A stretch of 64,000 nucleotides of DNA from contig NZ_CP011773.1 in assembly GCF_001021385.1 (NCBI RefSeq), forward strand, positions 2,604,001 to 2,668,000, read 5' to 3'. Below, piece by piece: positions 41,757-50,614 of this stretch. Under the pieces are notes generated by a model. That model was given only the letters and a program-made list of their open reading frames with translations. It made no database searches and was not told the DNA's origin. The stretch comes from Mycobacterium sp. EPa45 (GTDB lineage: Bacteria > Actinomycetota > Actinomycetes > Mycobacteriales > Mycobacteriaceae). The first letter of the stretch is position 1. Each line of letters starts with the position of its first letter. Made by a program: the position numbers and the translations under genes.

Positions 41757-42356
41757 ATGGCAAAGAAGGTGACGGCACCGGGACCCCGCGACGAAAAGGG
41801 GGTGCTGGCGGCGCGGATTCTCGACGCGGCCCGCGGCGAGTTCGCCCATAACGGGTCGGCCGGCACCACGATCCGGGCGGTGGCCCGGGCCGCCGACGTC
41901 GACCCGGCGCTGGTGTATCACTACTTCGGCTCCAAGGAGGGTCTGCTGGATGCGGCGACGAATCCGCCGCAGCGTTGGCTGGAGGACGTCGCGAAAACCT
42001 GGACCACTCCCGTGCCCGAACTCGGTGCCGCGCTGATTCGGCTGATGCTCAGCGCCTGGGCCGACGGCGAGATCGGCCCGGTCCTGCGGGCGGTGTTGCA
42101 GACCGCGGCCCACGAGCCGAGCACGCGGGAGAAGCTTCGCCGGGTGGTCGAGGGCCAGCTGATGGGTGTGTCGGGTCTCGGCGTCGACGACCGCGACCGT
42201 CAGGTTCGCAGCGGTCTGGTGTCCTCGCAGATCATGGGGTTGGCGATGATGCGGTACATCTGGAACATCGAACCCCTGGCCTCGATGCGCGAAGAGGAGA
42301 TCGTCGTTGCCGTCGGGCCGAACCTGCAGCGCTACATCGACGGCGACCTGAGTTAA
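41757..42356 (+). CDS. TetR-family regulator
   Basis: 199 residues. The HTH reads ARILDAARGEFAHNGSAGTT and VARAADVDPALVYHYFGSKE. The C-terminal part has TetR_C-like QLMGVSGLGVDD and QIMGLAMMRYIWNIEPL. It is divergent from the CocE-type hydrolase and is the natural candidate to bind the twin operator, repressing both genes. Its end overlaps the MFS transporter gene by 4 bp, tail to tail. Confidence 0.93.
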   Translation: MAKKVTAPGPRDEKGVLAARILDAARGEFAHNGSAGTTIRAVARAADVDPALVYHYFGSKEGLLDAATNPPQRWLEDVAKTWTTPVPELGAALIRLMLSAWADGEIGPVLRAVLQTAAHEPSTREKLRRVVEGQLMGVSGLGVDDRDRQVRSGLVSSQIMGLAMMRYIWNIEPLASMREEEIVVAVGPNLQRYIDGDLS

Positions 42357-43711
42357 GCGGTGGCGACGGCGACGGGTTTGGCGGCCGGCTCGTCATCGAA
42401 GTCGCCCGGCTTGAGCAGCCGGGTCGCGATGACACTGACGACCGCGGTGAAGACCAGGTAACCGCAAGCGAGCCAAGGCTTTCCGTGCGAAGCCGCAATC
42501 AGGGCCGTCAGGATGAGCGGCGTGAGGCCCGAGGCGTAGACGCCGGAGAGCTGATACACCGTGGACAGGCCGGTGTAGCGGATCCGGGTGGGGAACAGAG
42601 ATGCGTACAGCGTGCCCTGGGCTCCGTAGAACCAGGCGTGGATCACGCCGAACACCACGATCAGCGCAATCGCGTAGGCGGCGATGCTGTGGGTGTTGAA
42701 CAACGCGAACGCCGGGAAGACGGCCAGCCCGTAGGCCGCGATGCCACTGCCGTAGACCACTTTCGCGCCGAAGCGGTCCACCAGCAGACCCGACACCGGC
42801 AGCAGCGCGGCCATCACCAGAGCCGCCGCTGTCACGGCGATCAACACCGGCACCTTGCCCAGATGCAGTGTCGCGGTGGCATAGGAGATCGCGAAGACGC
42901 CCCAGGTGTTGAAGGCCGCGCCCTCACCCCACCGGGAGAGCATGCCCAGCACGGTGGACCGCACGGTCGGGCGGCGGAAGATCTCTCGCAGCGGCACCGC
43001 CGAACGCTGATCCTGCTCCTTGAGCTTCTCGAAGGCCGGCGTCTCAGCGGCCTTGAGGCGCACCACGACGCCGAACACCACCAGCACGAGGCTGAACAGG
43101 AACGCGATTCGCCAGCCGTAGCTCAGGAACGCCCCGGCCGGCAGCACGATCTGCAGCAGGGCGAACACCCCGGTGCCCAGCGCCAGGCCCAGTGCCAGCC
43201 CGACCTGCGGGACACTGCCGAACAGCCCGCGGCGTTTGGCGGGACTGTGCTCGACCGCGAGCAGAACCGCGCCCGCCCATTCGCCGCCCAACGCGAAACC
43301 CTGGCCGATGCGCAGGATCAGCAACAGGATCGGAGCCAACAGGCCGATCTGCTCGGCGGTCGGCAACAGACCCATCAGTGCGGTGGCCCCGCCCATCAGG
43401 AACATGGTCAGCGCAAGGGTCTTCTTGCGCCCGATGCGATCGCCCACGTGGCCGAACACGAAACCGCCGATGGGCCGCACCACGAAGCCGACGGCGAAGG
43501 TGGCGAACGACAACATCGTTCCCACCACCGAACTCTGGTGGGGGAAAAACGCCTGATTGAACACCAGGCTCGCCGCCGTCGCGTACAGGAAGAAGTCGTA
43601 CCACTCGATCGTCGTCCCGATCAGGCTGGAGAGCAGCGCGGTGCGAATGGTGCTCGAGGAGGCCTCGCCGGAGTCGGCGCGTGGTTCAGCGATGGTGGAC
43701 ACGCGTTCCAC
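42353..43711 (-). CDS. MFS transporter, metabolite:H+ symporter type
   Basis: 452 residues from a GTG. Twelve membrane helices are visible, with the MHS-family opening IGTTIEWYDFFLYATAASLV, the loop 2-3 motif GHVGDRIGRKKTL and RIGQGFALGGEWAGAVLLAV. The central loop is charged (LKAAETPAFEKLKEQDQR), and the C-terminal tail is soluble. The group carries shikimate, citrate, proline/betaine and similar metabolites with protons. It shares its upstream region with yebC but is probably not co-regulated. It could import the substrate handled by the neighbouring P450 and hydrolase, by inference. Confidence 0.92.
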   Translation of the reverse strand: MERVSTIAEPRADSGEASSSTIRTALLSSLIGTTIEWYDFFLYATAASLVFNQAFFPHQSSVVGTMLSFATFAVGFVVRPIGGFVFGHVGDRIGRKKTLALTMFLMGGATALMGLLPTAEQIGLLAPILLLILRIGQGFALGGEWAGAVLLAVEHSPAKRRGLFGSVPQVGLALGLALGTGVFALLQIVLPAGAFLSYGWRIAFLFSLVLVVFGVVVRLKAAETPAFEKLKEQDQRSAVPLREIFRRPTVRSTVLGMLSRWGEGAAFNTWGVFAISYATATLHLGKVPVLIAVTAAALVMAALLPVSGLLVDRFGAKVVYGSGIAAYGLAVFPAFALFNTHSIAAYAIALIVVFGVIHAWFYGAQGTLYASLFPTRIRYTGLSTVYQLSGVYASGLTPLILTALIAASHGKPWLACGYLVFTAVVSVIATRLLKPGDFDDEPAAKPVAVATA

Positions 43712-43830
43712 ATCTATCCGGTGGCCTGGCCGGCCAACAGTCTTCGACGCACGACGATTGCAATGACGTCTGAGTCGGCCCAGTAGACTCGTCGGGTTAC
43801 GGCAGAACGGACAGTACGGAGAAGAACCCG

Positions 43831-44586
43831 ATGAGCGGCCATTCCAAGTGGGCTACCACCAAGCACAAGAAGGCCGTCGTCGACGCCAAGCGCGGCAAGA
43901 TGTTCGCCAAGCTCATCAAGAACATCGAGGTCGCGGCGCGCGTCGGCGGCGGCGACCCGGCCGGTAACCCCACCCTGTACGACGCCATCCAGAAGGCCAA
44001 GAAGTCGTCGGTCCCCAACGACAACATCGAGCGCGCCCGCAAGCGCGGCGGTGGCGAAGAGGCCGGCGGAGCGGACTGGCAGAACATCACCTACGAGGGC
44101 TACGGCCCCAATGGCGTCGCCGTGCTCGTCGAGTGCTTGACCGACAACCGCAACCGCGCCGCCGGCGAGGTCCGGGTCGCGATGACCCGCAACGGTGGCA
44201 ACATGGCCGACCCGGGTTCGGTGTCCTATCTGTTCTCCCGCAAGGGCGTGGTGACACTGGAGAAGAACGGACTGTCCGAGGACGACGTGCTACTCGCGGT
44301 CCTGGACGCCGGCGCCGAGGAGGTCAACGACCTCGGCGACAGCTTCGAGGTGATCTCCGAGCCGACCGACTTGGTCGCGGTGCGCACTGCGCTGGTGGAC
44401 GCCGGCATCGACTACGACTCCGCGGACGCCGGTTTTCAAGCGTCGGTGACGGTCCCGCTGGACGTCGACGGCGCGCGCAAGATCATGAAGCTGGTCGACG
44501 CACTCGAGGACAGCGACGACGTGCAGGACGTGTACACCAACGCCGACATCCCCGACGAAGTCCTCGCGCAGCTCGACGAGGAGTGA
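43831..44586 (+). CDS. yebC: YebC/PmpR family protein
   Basis: 251 residues. The N-terminus [20 protein letters not shown] is the invariant YebC signature, followed by [37 protein letters not shown] and [11 protein letters not shown]. These proteins were viewed as transcriptional regulators; recent work ties YebC-type proteins to relieving ribosome stalling. Orthologue of Rv2603c, which in M. tuberculosis lies between pdxT and ruvC as here. Confidence 0.95.
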   Translation: MSGHSKWATTKHKKAVVDAKRGKMFAKLIKNIEVAARVGGGDPAGNPTLYDAIQKAKKSSVPNDNIERARKRGGGEEAGGADWQNITYEGYGPNGVAVLVECLTDNRNRAAGEVRVAMTRNGGNMADPGSVSYLFSRKGVVTLEKNGLSEDDVLLAVLDAGAEEVNDLGDSFEVISEPTDLVAVRTALVDAGIDYDSADAGFQASVTVPLDVDGARKIMKLVDALEDSDDVQDVYTNADIPDEVLAQLDEE

Positions 44587-44588
44587 GC

Positions 44589-46577
44589 TCAGGCGGTATG
44601 CAGGCTGACGGGCACGCCTGAGTAGCGCGTCATCCCGGTCGCCGGGTCCAGGTCGTCCTTACTGGTCAACAGGTTGACGTTGGCGCCGACATGCGCGTGG
44701 GGCACCGAGACGACGCCGGTGCGCAGCGACGGGTCCAGCTTCGCGATCCCGGTGACTTCACCGTATTCGGTACGCACCACCAGCTTCTGGTTGTCGACGA
44801 TACCGGCGGCCGCGGCGTCGTCCGGATTCAGCAGGATCTCGGGCTGCTCGCCGAGATACTCCAATTGTGCGTTGACCCTTCGCAATTGGCGGCGCGGCAC
44901 CAGCACCGGGCCCGTCGTGTGGCGTAAGCCGTGCAGCTGGTCGACCAGGAGTTGCGGCGCCATCCGCCAACCACCGAGCCGCTCGAGGTGGCGTTGCATC
45001 CACGCCGCGGGCAGCTCCCGTTCGGCCTCCGTCCAGCCGGTGGCGACCAGGTCGTCGTAACTCGTGCGACCGCCGGCGTTGAGCTTGGCCAGCATCTGCT
45101 CGTCGGTCATCGCGGTGTCGGCGATGTCGTGGCCCAGCCGCGTGCCGATCTCGGCGAGGACCCACCACATCGAGCGGCGCTGGCCGACTGGGGCGACCAT
45201 TGCCGGGGTGTGCTGCGCCGAGATCCGCGTGCTCATGAAATCCCAGAGCGTGACGTCGGGCCGCTCGAGCTGACCCTTGGTCGGCAGCACATGGGTGGAC
45301 AGCGCCGTCGTTTCGGTGGGCAAGATCTCTGTGGTGGCCAACACCTCGAGCTTCGGTAACGCCGCGCGCACCGTGTCGGTGGCCGGGAAACCGGTGAGCA
45401 GGCTGCCGCCGAGGTTCAGCAACGCGCGGATATTACCTGCCTCGATCTCGTCGGGCAGTGTGGCGCAGGGCCATTCGCGCATGAAGGCCTTCGTGTCGGG
45501 GCGGCTGCGCGGCCCCGGCCGTGACTTGCCCTCCGGCGGCGCGATCGGCAGCTCGAACATCTCCAGCTGATAGCCGAAGCCTGGGTGGAACCATTCCCCG
45601 CCAGGAGTGTTCATCGACCCGGTCAGGATCAGCAGCGCCCACGAAAGCCATTGCGTCACATTGGCACTCGCCGACATAGTGACACCGGTACCGGTGTCGA
45701 TGGCGATGTGTCCGGCGCGGCGGACGGCGGCAAGCAGGTCGTCGAGGTCAACCGGGTCGACTTCGGCGAGGGCGGCGGCGTGTTCCCGGGTGAACGGCTC
45801 GACCGCGGCCGCCAGGACGTCGAGGTCTTGCACCGCGACCTCCGGATCGGCGCCGTCGCGCAGAATCTCGCGCACCAGGTAGGCCAGCACCGCGTAATCG
45901 GTCCCCGGCCGCGGTGCGAGATGTCGGGTCGCCAGCCGAGCGGTCTCGGTGCGACGCGGGTCCATCACCCAGAGTTGCGCCCGCGCGGCGAGGTCGCGGA
46001 ACAACCCGCGGGGGTTGGGCATCCCTACCGTATGGCCGTGCGAGACAACGGGATTGCTGCCGATCAGTATGACCAGTTCGGCGTTCTCGTAGTCGGGCCG
46101 TCCGGTCAGCCCGGCGGAGCCGCCCATCAATTCGGCGACCAGAACTTTCGCGGTGCCGTCGATGGTCAGCGGACTGAACTTCGCCGGCGTGCCGATCGCG
46201 CGGTGCAGCGCCTCGGCGATGCGGTAACCGGCGGCGTCCATCCCGATGCCGGTGCCGAAGTTGACGGCGACCGCGGCGGGCCCGTGCTCGGCGATGATGG
46301 CCTGCAGCTTGGTGCCGAGGTCGTCGAGGCAAGCCTCCCAGCTGGTTTCGGTCAGCTGACCGCCGGTGCGGATCATCGGCCGCTCGAGCCGATCCGGGTG
46401 GTGGTGGATCAGCGGCAGCGCGCGGCCCTTGGGGCAGGTGTATCCCCGGGAGAAGGGGTTGTCCCGGTCACCGTGGACGGCGACTACCCGGTCATCCTCG
46501 ACGTCGACGAGGATGCCGCACACCGATGGGCACACCCGGCAAAAGCTTCGTTCTGTGCGGGTTCCGCCCGTGGCCAT
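44589..46577 (-). CDS. Molybdopterin oxidoreductase with one [4Fe-4S] cluster
   Basis: 662 residues. The N-terminal cluster motif is CRVCPSVCG, completed by RGYTCPKG (C-x2-C-x3-C-x27-C). Molybdopterin domains follow: GIGMDAAGYRIAEALHRAI, LVILIGSNPVVSHGHTVGMP and MDPRRTETARLATRHLAPRPG. The C-terminal dinucleotide-binding domain has EILLNPDDAAAAGI and VVRTEYGEVTGIAKLD. No signal peptide is present, so it is cytoplasmic. No partner iron-sulfur or membrane subunit is nearby, so it works with an unlinked redox partner. Substrate not predictable; formate dehydrogenase-like and nitrate reductase-like names would be guesses. It ends two bases from yebC, tail to tail. Confidence 0.88.
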   Translation of the reverse strand: MATGGTRTERSFCRVCPSVCGILVDVEDDRVVAVHGDRDNPFSRGYTCPKGRALPLIHHHPDRLERPMIRTGGQLTETSWEACLDDLGTKLQAIIAEHGPAAVAVNFGTGIGMDAAGYRIAEALHRAIGTPAKFSPLTIDGTAKVLVAELMGGSAGLTGRPDYENAELVILIGSNPVVSHGHTVGMPNPRGLFRDLAARAQLWVMDPRRTETARLATRHLAPRPGTDYAVLAYLVREILRDGADPEVAVQDLDVLAAAVEPFTREHAAALAEVDPVDLDDLLAAVRRAGHIAIDTGTGVTMSASANVTQWLSWALLILTGSMNTPGGEWFHPGFGYQLEMFELPIAPPEGKSRPGPRSRPDTKAFMREWPCATLPDEIEAGNIRALLNLGGSLLTGFPATDTVRAALPKLEVLATTEILPTETTALSTHVLPTKGQLERPDVTLWDFMSTRISAQHTPAMVAPVGQRRSMWWVLAEIGTRLGHDIADTAMTDEQMLAKLNAGGRTSYDDLVATGWTEAERELPAAWMQRHLERLGGWRMAPQLLVDQLHGLRHTTGPVLVPRRQLRRVNAQLEYLGEQPEILLNPDDAAAAGIVDNQKLVVRTEYGEVTGIAKLDPSLRTGVVSVPHAHVGANVNLLTSKDDLDPATGMTRYSGVPVSLHTA

Positions 46578-46618
46578 GGAAGAAAACCGTACGCTGCGGG
46601 CAACAATTGGAGGTGACG

Positions 46619-46930
46619 ATGTCTCAGGTGACGGTGACCGACCCCGACGGGGTCAAGTGGACAGTGCGTCGCTGGTGGTGGAAGACGATCCCGTGGGAAA
46701 CCGGTTTCGCCACCCTCGACTTTCTGATCTTTCTGGTCGTCCTGCCGTTCATGCTCGCGTGGCCGTTCTGGCTGCTGGTCAAGTGGTGCGGCGTGCCGTG
46801 GACGATCATCACCACGCGCGACGGCGAAGAGGTCAGCCGTGAGCAGGTCACCGGCTGGAAGCGCTCTGGCGCGCGGATCGAGGAGATCGCCCAGTCGATG
46901 CGTGACGGCATGCCCTACAGCGTGTCCTGA
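46619..46930 (+). CDS. Small membrane protein, conserved in mycobacteria
   Basis: 103 residues from the ATG at 46619, with GGAGG five bases upstream. The N-terminus WTVRRWWWKTIPWETGF is rich in Trp. One strong hydrophobic region follows (ATLDFLIFLVVLPFMLAWPF), then a soluble domain, TTRDGEEVSREQVTGWKRSG. I know similar short proteins upstream of ruvC in mycobacteria but no function. It is divergent from the molybdopterin enzyme (41 bp) and lies 64 bp before ruvC. Confidence 0.78.
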   Translation: MSQVTVTDPDGVKWTVRRWWWKTIPWETGFATLDFLIFLVVLPFMLAWPFWLLVKWCGVPWTIITTRDGEEVSREQVTGWKRSGARIEEIAQSMRDGMPYSVS

Positions 46931-46961
46931 CCGGTCCTGTCGGCTCGGGCCGCTACTGTGA

Positions 46962-46977
46962 TCGAACAGCTGTTCGT
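46962..46977. promoter_or_regulatory. LexA (SOS) box upstream of ruvC
   Basis: TCGAAC-AGCT-GTTCGT matches the mycobacterial LexA box TCGAAC-N4-GTTCGA at 15 of 16 positions if the N4 is ignored. It is 18 bp from the ruvC start, so LexA should repress ruvCAB. Confidence 0.85.
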
Positions 46978-46994
46978 TTCTCGGAAGGCGATCC

Positions 46995-47573
46995 GTGCGG
47001 GTGATGGGAGTCGACCCTGGGTTGACGCGCTGCGGCCTCTCGGTGATCGAGAGTCGGGGCGGCCGCCAGGTGATCGCGCTGGACGTCGATGTGGTGCGCA
47101 CCCCGTCCGACGAGCCGTTGCAGCGCCGACTGCTGACCATCAGCGACACCGTCGACCACTGGATGGACACGCACCTGCCCGACGTCGTCGCGATCGAGCG
47201 GGTGTTCGCCAACCAGAACGCCAACACCGCGATGGGCACCGCGCAGGCCGGCGGGGTGATCGCCCTGGCCGCTGCCCGCCGGGGGATCGACGTGCATTTC
47301 CACACGCCCAGTGAGGTGAAGGCCGCCGTCACCGGTAATGGCCGCGCCGACAAGGCTCAGGTCACCGCGATGGTCACCCGGATCCTGCAGTTGCAGCAGA
47401 AACCGACTCCGGCCGACGCCGCCGACGCGCTGGCCCTGGCCATCTGCCACTGCTGGCGCGCGCCGATGATCGCCAGGATGGCCCAAGCCGAGGCCATGGC
47501 AGCCGAGCAGAAGCGCGCATACCAGGCTCGGCTGAAGGCGGCCCGCACGCCGGCGTCACGGAGCGCGACATGA
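46995..47573 (+). CDS. ruvC: Holliday junction endonuclease RuvC
   Basis: 192 residues from a GTG. The first strand carries the catalytic Asp in [13 protein letters not shown]; the others are Glu in [19 protein letters not shown] and the two acidic residues of [14 protein letters not shown]. It resolves Holliday junctions made during recombination and repair. The C-terminal tail extends slightly beyond E. coli RuvC. Its ATGA overlap with ruvA and the upstream SOS box define a ruvCAB operon. Confidence 0.97.
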   Translation: MRVMGVDPGLTRCGLSVIESRGGRQVIALDVDVVRTPSDEPLQRRLLTISDTVDHWMDTHLPDVVAIERVFANQNANTAMGTAQAGGVIALAAARRGIDVHFHTPSEVKAAVTGNGRADKAQVTAMVTRILQLQQKPTPADAADALALAICHCWRAPMIARMAQAEAMAAEQKRAYQARLKAARTPASRSAT

Positions 47574-48163
47574 TCGCCTCGGTGCGCGGCGAGGTCATCG
47601 ACATCGCCCTCGACCATGCCGTCATCGAGGCCGCCGGCGTCGGTTACAAGGTGATGGCCGCCCCGTCGACGCTGGCGACACTGCGCCGCGGCACCGAGGC
47701 GCGGCTGATCACCGCGATGATCGTCCGTGAGGACTCCCAGACGCTCTACGGCTTCGCCGACTCCGACGCCCGCGACCTGTTCCTGACCCTGCTCGGAGTG
47801 TCCGGGGTCGGCCCCAAGATCGCGCTGGCGACACTGGCCGTCTACGACGCGACCGCGCTACGCCAGGCGCTTGCCGATGGTGACGTGACGGCCTTGACGC
47901 GGGTGCCGGGCATCGGTAAGCGTGGTGCCGAACGCATGGTGCTCGAATTGCGGGACAAGATCGGCCCCGTCGCCGCCGGTCCCGGTGTCACCGCGGCCAC
48001 CGGTCACGCGGTGCGCGGCCCGGTGGTGGAAGCCCTTGTCGGACTTGGCTTTGCAGTCAAGCAGGCCGAAGAGGCCACCGATAGGGTGTTGGCGGCCGAC
48101 AGCGAGGCCAACACCTCCACAGCGCTGCGCGCGGCGCTGTCGCTACTGGGGAAGACCAAGTGA
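47570..48163 (+). CDS. ruvA: Holliday junction helicase subunit RuvA
   Basis: 197 residues from the ATG overlapping the ruvC stop. It has the OB fold [20 protein letters not shown], paired helix-hairpin-helix motifs [18 protein letters not shown] and [19 protein letters not shown], and a C-terminal RuvB-binding helix region ([18 protein letters not shown]). It forms the tetramer that loads RuvB on Holliday junctions. Confidence 0.97.
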   Translation: MIASVRGEVIDIALDHAVIEAAGVGYKVMAAPSTLATLRRGTEARLITAMIVREDSQTLYGFADSDARDLFLTLLGVSGVGPKIALATLAVYDATALRQALADGDVTALTRVPGIGKRGAERMVLELRDKIGPVAAGPGVTAATGHAVRGPVVEALVGLGFAVKQAEEATDRVLAADSEANTSTALRAALSLLGKTK

Positions 48164-49224
48164 GCAGGTTCGACGAAGAGGACGACGAGGCGGCCGACCG
48201 CGATGTGTCGCCGGCACTGACCGTCGGCGAAGGGGATATCGACGCCAGCCTGCGGCCCCGTTCGCTTGGCGAGTTCATCGGTCAGCCACGGGTTCGCGAG
48301 CAGCTGCAGCTGGTCCTCGAGGGCGCCAAGAACCGTGGCGGCACGCCGGATCACATTCTGTTGTCCGGGCCGCCGGGGCTGGGCAAAACGTCGCTGGCGA
48401 TGATCATCGCCGCCGAACTGGGCTCAGCGTTGCGGGTGACGTCCGGGCCGGCCCTGGAACGCGCGGGTGACCTCGCAGCGATGCTGTCCAACCTCGTCGA
48501 GGGCGATGTGCTGTTCATCGACGAGATTCATCGCATCGCCCGGCCCGCCGAAGAGATGCTGTACCTGGCGATGGAGGACTTCCGCGTCGACGTGATCGTG
48601 GGCAAAGGTCCTGGGGCGACGTCGATTCCGTTGGAGGTTGCGCCGTTCACATTGGTCGGTGCCACCACCCGTTCCGGAGCGCTGACCGGACCGCTGCGGG
48701 ATCGGTTCGGTTTCACCGCGCACATGGACTTCTACGAACCGCACGAGCTGGAGCGGGTACTGGCCCGCTCGGCCGGGATCCTGGGCATCGAACTGGGATC
48801 CGAGGCCGGCGGCGAGATCGCCCGCCGGTCGCGCGGCACGCCACGCATCGCCAACCGGCTGTTGCGGCGCGTGCGTGACTACGCCGAAGTGCGCGCCGAC
48901 GGTGTGATCACCCGCGATATCGCCAAGGCCGCGCTGGCGGTCTACGACGTCGACGAACTCGGACTGGACCGGCTCGACCGTGCGGTGCTCACCGCGCTGA
49001 CCAAGAGCTTCGGCGGCGGTCCGGTCGGGGTGTCGACGATGGCTGTCGCGGTGGGGGAGGAAGCCACCACGGTCGAGGAGGTGTGCGAGCCGTTCCTGGT
49101 CCGCGCCGGGATGATTGCACGGACTCCCCGCGGCCGGGTGGCGACGCCGCTAGCCTGGACCCACCTCGGCATGGTTCCTCCGCCGCGGGCCAGCGGGTTC
49201 GGCCAAACCGGCCTGTTCGAGTGA
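48160..49224 (+). CDS. ruvB: Holliday junction branch migration ATPase RuvB
   Basis: 354 residues from a GTG overlapping the ruvA stop. The opening [19 protein letters not shown] is typical. Walker A is [13 protein letters not shown], Walker B is LFIDEIHRI, sensor 1 is [10 protein letters not shown] and the Arg-finger region is RDRFGF. The C-terminal winged helix includes [13 protein letters not shown]. It completes the SOS-regulated ruvCAB operon. Confidence 0.97.
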   Translation: MSRFDEEDDEAADRDVSPALTVGEGDIDASLRPRSLGEFIGQPRVREQLQLVLEGAKNRGGTPDHILLSGPPGLGKTSLAMIIAAELGSALRVTSGPALERAGDLAAMLSNLVEGDVLFIDEIHRIARPAEEMLYLAMEDFRVDVIVGKGPGATSIPLEVAPFTLVGATTRSGALTGPLRDRFGFTAHMDFYEPHELERVLARSAGILGIELGSEAGGEIARRSRGTPRIANRLLRRVRDYAEVRADGVITRDIAKAALAVYDVDELGLDRLDRAVLTALTKSFGGGPVGVSTMAVAVGEEATTVEEVCEPFLVRAGMIARTPRGRVATPLAWTHLGMVPPPRASGFGQTGLFE

Positions 49225-49235
49225 TAGGAGCGCCG

Positions 49236-49619
49236 ATGGTCACCGCCGCACTGATCTTCGCCGGCCTCGCCGCGCTGCTGCACGTCTACATCTTCACGAT
49301 GGAGTCGCTGACCTGGACGACGCCGCGCACCCGCAAAGTCTTCGGCACCACAGCTGAGGAAGCCGAGACCACCAAACTGCTCGCTCTCAATCAGGGTTTC
49401 TACAACCTGTTTCTGGCGATTGTCACAGTCGTTGGGATCGTCGCAATGGCCTTGGGGCACACTGGGATCGGTGCCGCGCTGGTCTTCGCCGGTGTCGGGT
49501 CCATGCTCGCCGCGGCCGCCGTGCTGTTGGCATCCTCACCGGACAAGGCCCGCGCCGCGGTCACTCAGGGGGCGTTCCCGTTGGTGGCCGTCGTGCTGCT
49601 GGTGATCGCGCTCATCTGA
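49236..49619 (+). CDS. DUF1304 family small membrane protein
   Basis: 127 residues from the ATG at 49236, with GGAG five bases upstream. Four membrane helices are visible: AALIFAGLAALLHVYIFTM, FLAIVTVVGIVAMAL, GAALVFAGVGSMLAAAAVLL and VAVVLLVIAL. The motif MESLTWTTPRTRKVFG and NQGFYNLFLA are the DUF1304 signatures. Function unknown. It lies 11 bp after ruvB and probably reads through from it, which may only be a positional effect. Confidence 0.85.
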   Translation: MVTAALIFAGLAALLHVYIFTMESLTWTTPRTRKVFGTTAEEAETTKLLALNQGFYNLFLAIVTVVGIVAMALGHTGIGAALVFAGVGSMLAAAAVLLASSPDKARAAVTQGAFPLVAVVLLVIALI

Positions 49620-49646
49620 CGTTCGCACTGGCCCCTCAGCTGAAGC

Positions 49647-50258
49647 TCACACGCATTCCAGCAACGTGTCCGACACGTCACCGACCGGCCCGATTGTGGC
49701 GTAGGTGCGCAGGTAGCCGCTGTCGGAATCGATTCCGGCGCACACGATTGCACACCGCCCGGTGTCGATGCTGCTGGCGATGCTCGGTGATCGTTGGGTC
49801 AGCGCGACGCCGGTCTCGACGATGTGCGCGGCAGTGACGGCTTTGACCGACTCGGTACCGACACCCCGTCGCACGATTGACGCGATCCCTTGCTGCACAG
49901 GTACTCTGGCGACCCCGTCTGGTATCACCGCCTCGTCCCAGGCTCGCATGGCCGCATGCATCGCGGGGCATTCGTCGTGGCCGAGGATGACGATGAGCGG
50001 CACCTCCAGGGTGTCGACCGCGTATTCGATGGTGGCCAGGACCCCGGAGTCGATGACGTGTCCCCAGGTGCTGACCTCGAACAGCGAGCCCCAGCTTTGG
50101 CCGAAGACCATCGCGCTGCCGACCGGTGAGTCCGCGCAACGGAACACCGCGGCTGTCGGGGTTTGGTTCATCGGCTTGGGGCGGCGCCCCGCGGCTGGGA
50201 CGTAGAAGAGCTCGTTTCCTGCGCGCAGCTGGTGCCAGGCGCTTTTCGGGTCGGACAT
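49647..50258 (-). CDS. Beta-carbonic-anhydrase-like protein with an altered active site
   Basis: 203 residues. The beta-CA core is recognisable: zinc ligands C41 in FRCADSPV, H94 and C97 in ILGHDECPAM, and the catalytic-type D43. The Arg that forms the Asp-Arg pair in ordinary enzymes (C-x-D-x-R) is Pro45 here, and the usual GHxxCG reads GHDECP. Such changes can abolish or retune CO2 hydration, so it may be a regulator, a carrier or a much altered enzyme. It is the last gene of an operon with DabA, DabB and a PII-like protein, all tied to inorganic carbon. It lies 32 bp after the PII-like stop. Confidence 0.82.
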   Translation of the reverse strand: MSDPKSAWHQLRAGNELFYVPAAGRRPKPMNQTPTAAVFRCADSPVGSAMVFGQSWGSLFEVSTWGHVIDSGVLATIEYAVDTLEVPLIVILGHDECPAMHAAMRAWDEAVIPDGVARVPVQQGIASIVRRGVGTESVKAVTAAHIVETGVALTQRSPSIASSIDTGRCAIVCAGIDSDSGYLRTYATIGPVGDVSDTLLECV

Positions 50259-50290
50259 GATGTGATCCTTTCTGCGATGGGAGTGGGAGT

Positions 50291-50614
50291 TCAGCTGAAG
50301 TACTCGGGCCGGCTGACGTAGGTTTCGGTCACGAACATCACCCCGGATGACGCGTCGAGTAGCGGGCGCAGTCCGGCCAAGAGGGCGCCTGCTTTCGATT
50401 CCGGGACGACTGTGATGAGCAGTTCTAGTGCCGCTTGCTGATTGAAGAGCAGTCGACCCTGGCGGTAGCCGTGGTGCCCCAGGCCCGAAACGCCTGACAC
50501 ACTGGTGTATCCGGTGGCGCCGACGCTCTGGATGAGGTCGCGCACCGCGGGGGCGTCGCCACCTGGGACCACCACCTCGATCTTGGTCATCTTGGTCAGA
50601 GTGGGTGCGGTCAT
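50291..50614 (-). CDS. PII-like signalling protein of the DAB operon
   Basis: 107 residues from the ATG overlapping the dabA stop; an ATG at codon 9 is also possible. The fold pattern is that of PII/CutA-like trimers: KIEVVVPGGDAPAVRDLIQS as the first strand-helix unit, a short loop where the T-loop would be (SGVSGLGHHGYRQG), and ALELLITVVPESKAGALLAG as the second unit. The C-terminus ends VTETYVSRPEYFS. The uridylylation Tyr context of GlnB is absent. Similar proteins are seen next to carbon-concentrating transporters, where they probably sense bicarbonate or adenylates; that is inferred here. Confidence 0.8.
   Translation of the reverse strand: MTAPTLTKMTKIEVVVPGGDAPAVRDLIQSVGATGYTSVSGVSGLGHHGYRQGRLLFNQQAALELLITVVPESKAGALLAGLRPLLDASSGVMFVTETYVSRPEYFS

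Noticed and set aside
41975..43786. A 603-codon plus-strand frame over the TetR and MFS genes
   Set aside because: It is antisense to the MFS gene and out of frame with TetR; composition is Arg/Gly/His-rich shadow.
45585..46616. A 343-codon plus-strand frame opposite the molybdopterin enzyme
   Set aside because: Shadow of the real gene; no motif, and the true small membrane gene starts at 46619 with its own ribosome site.
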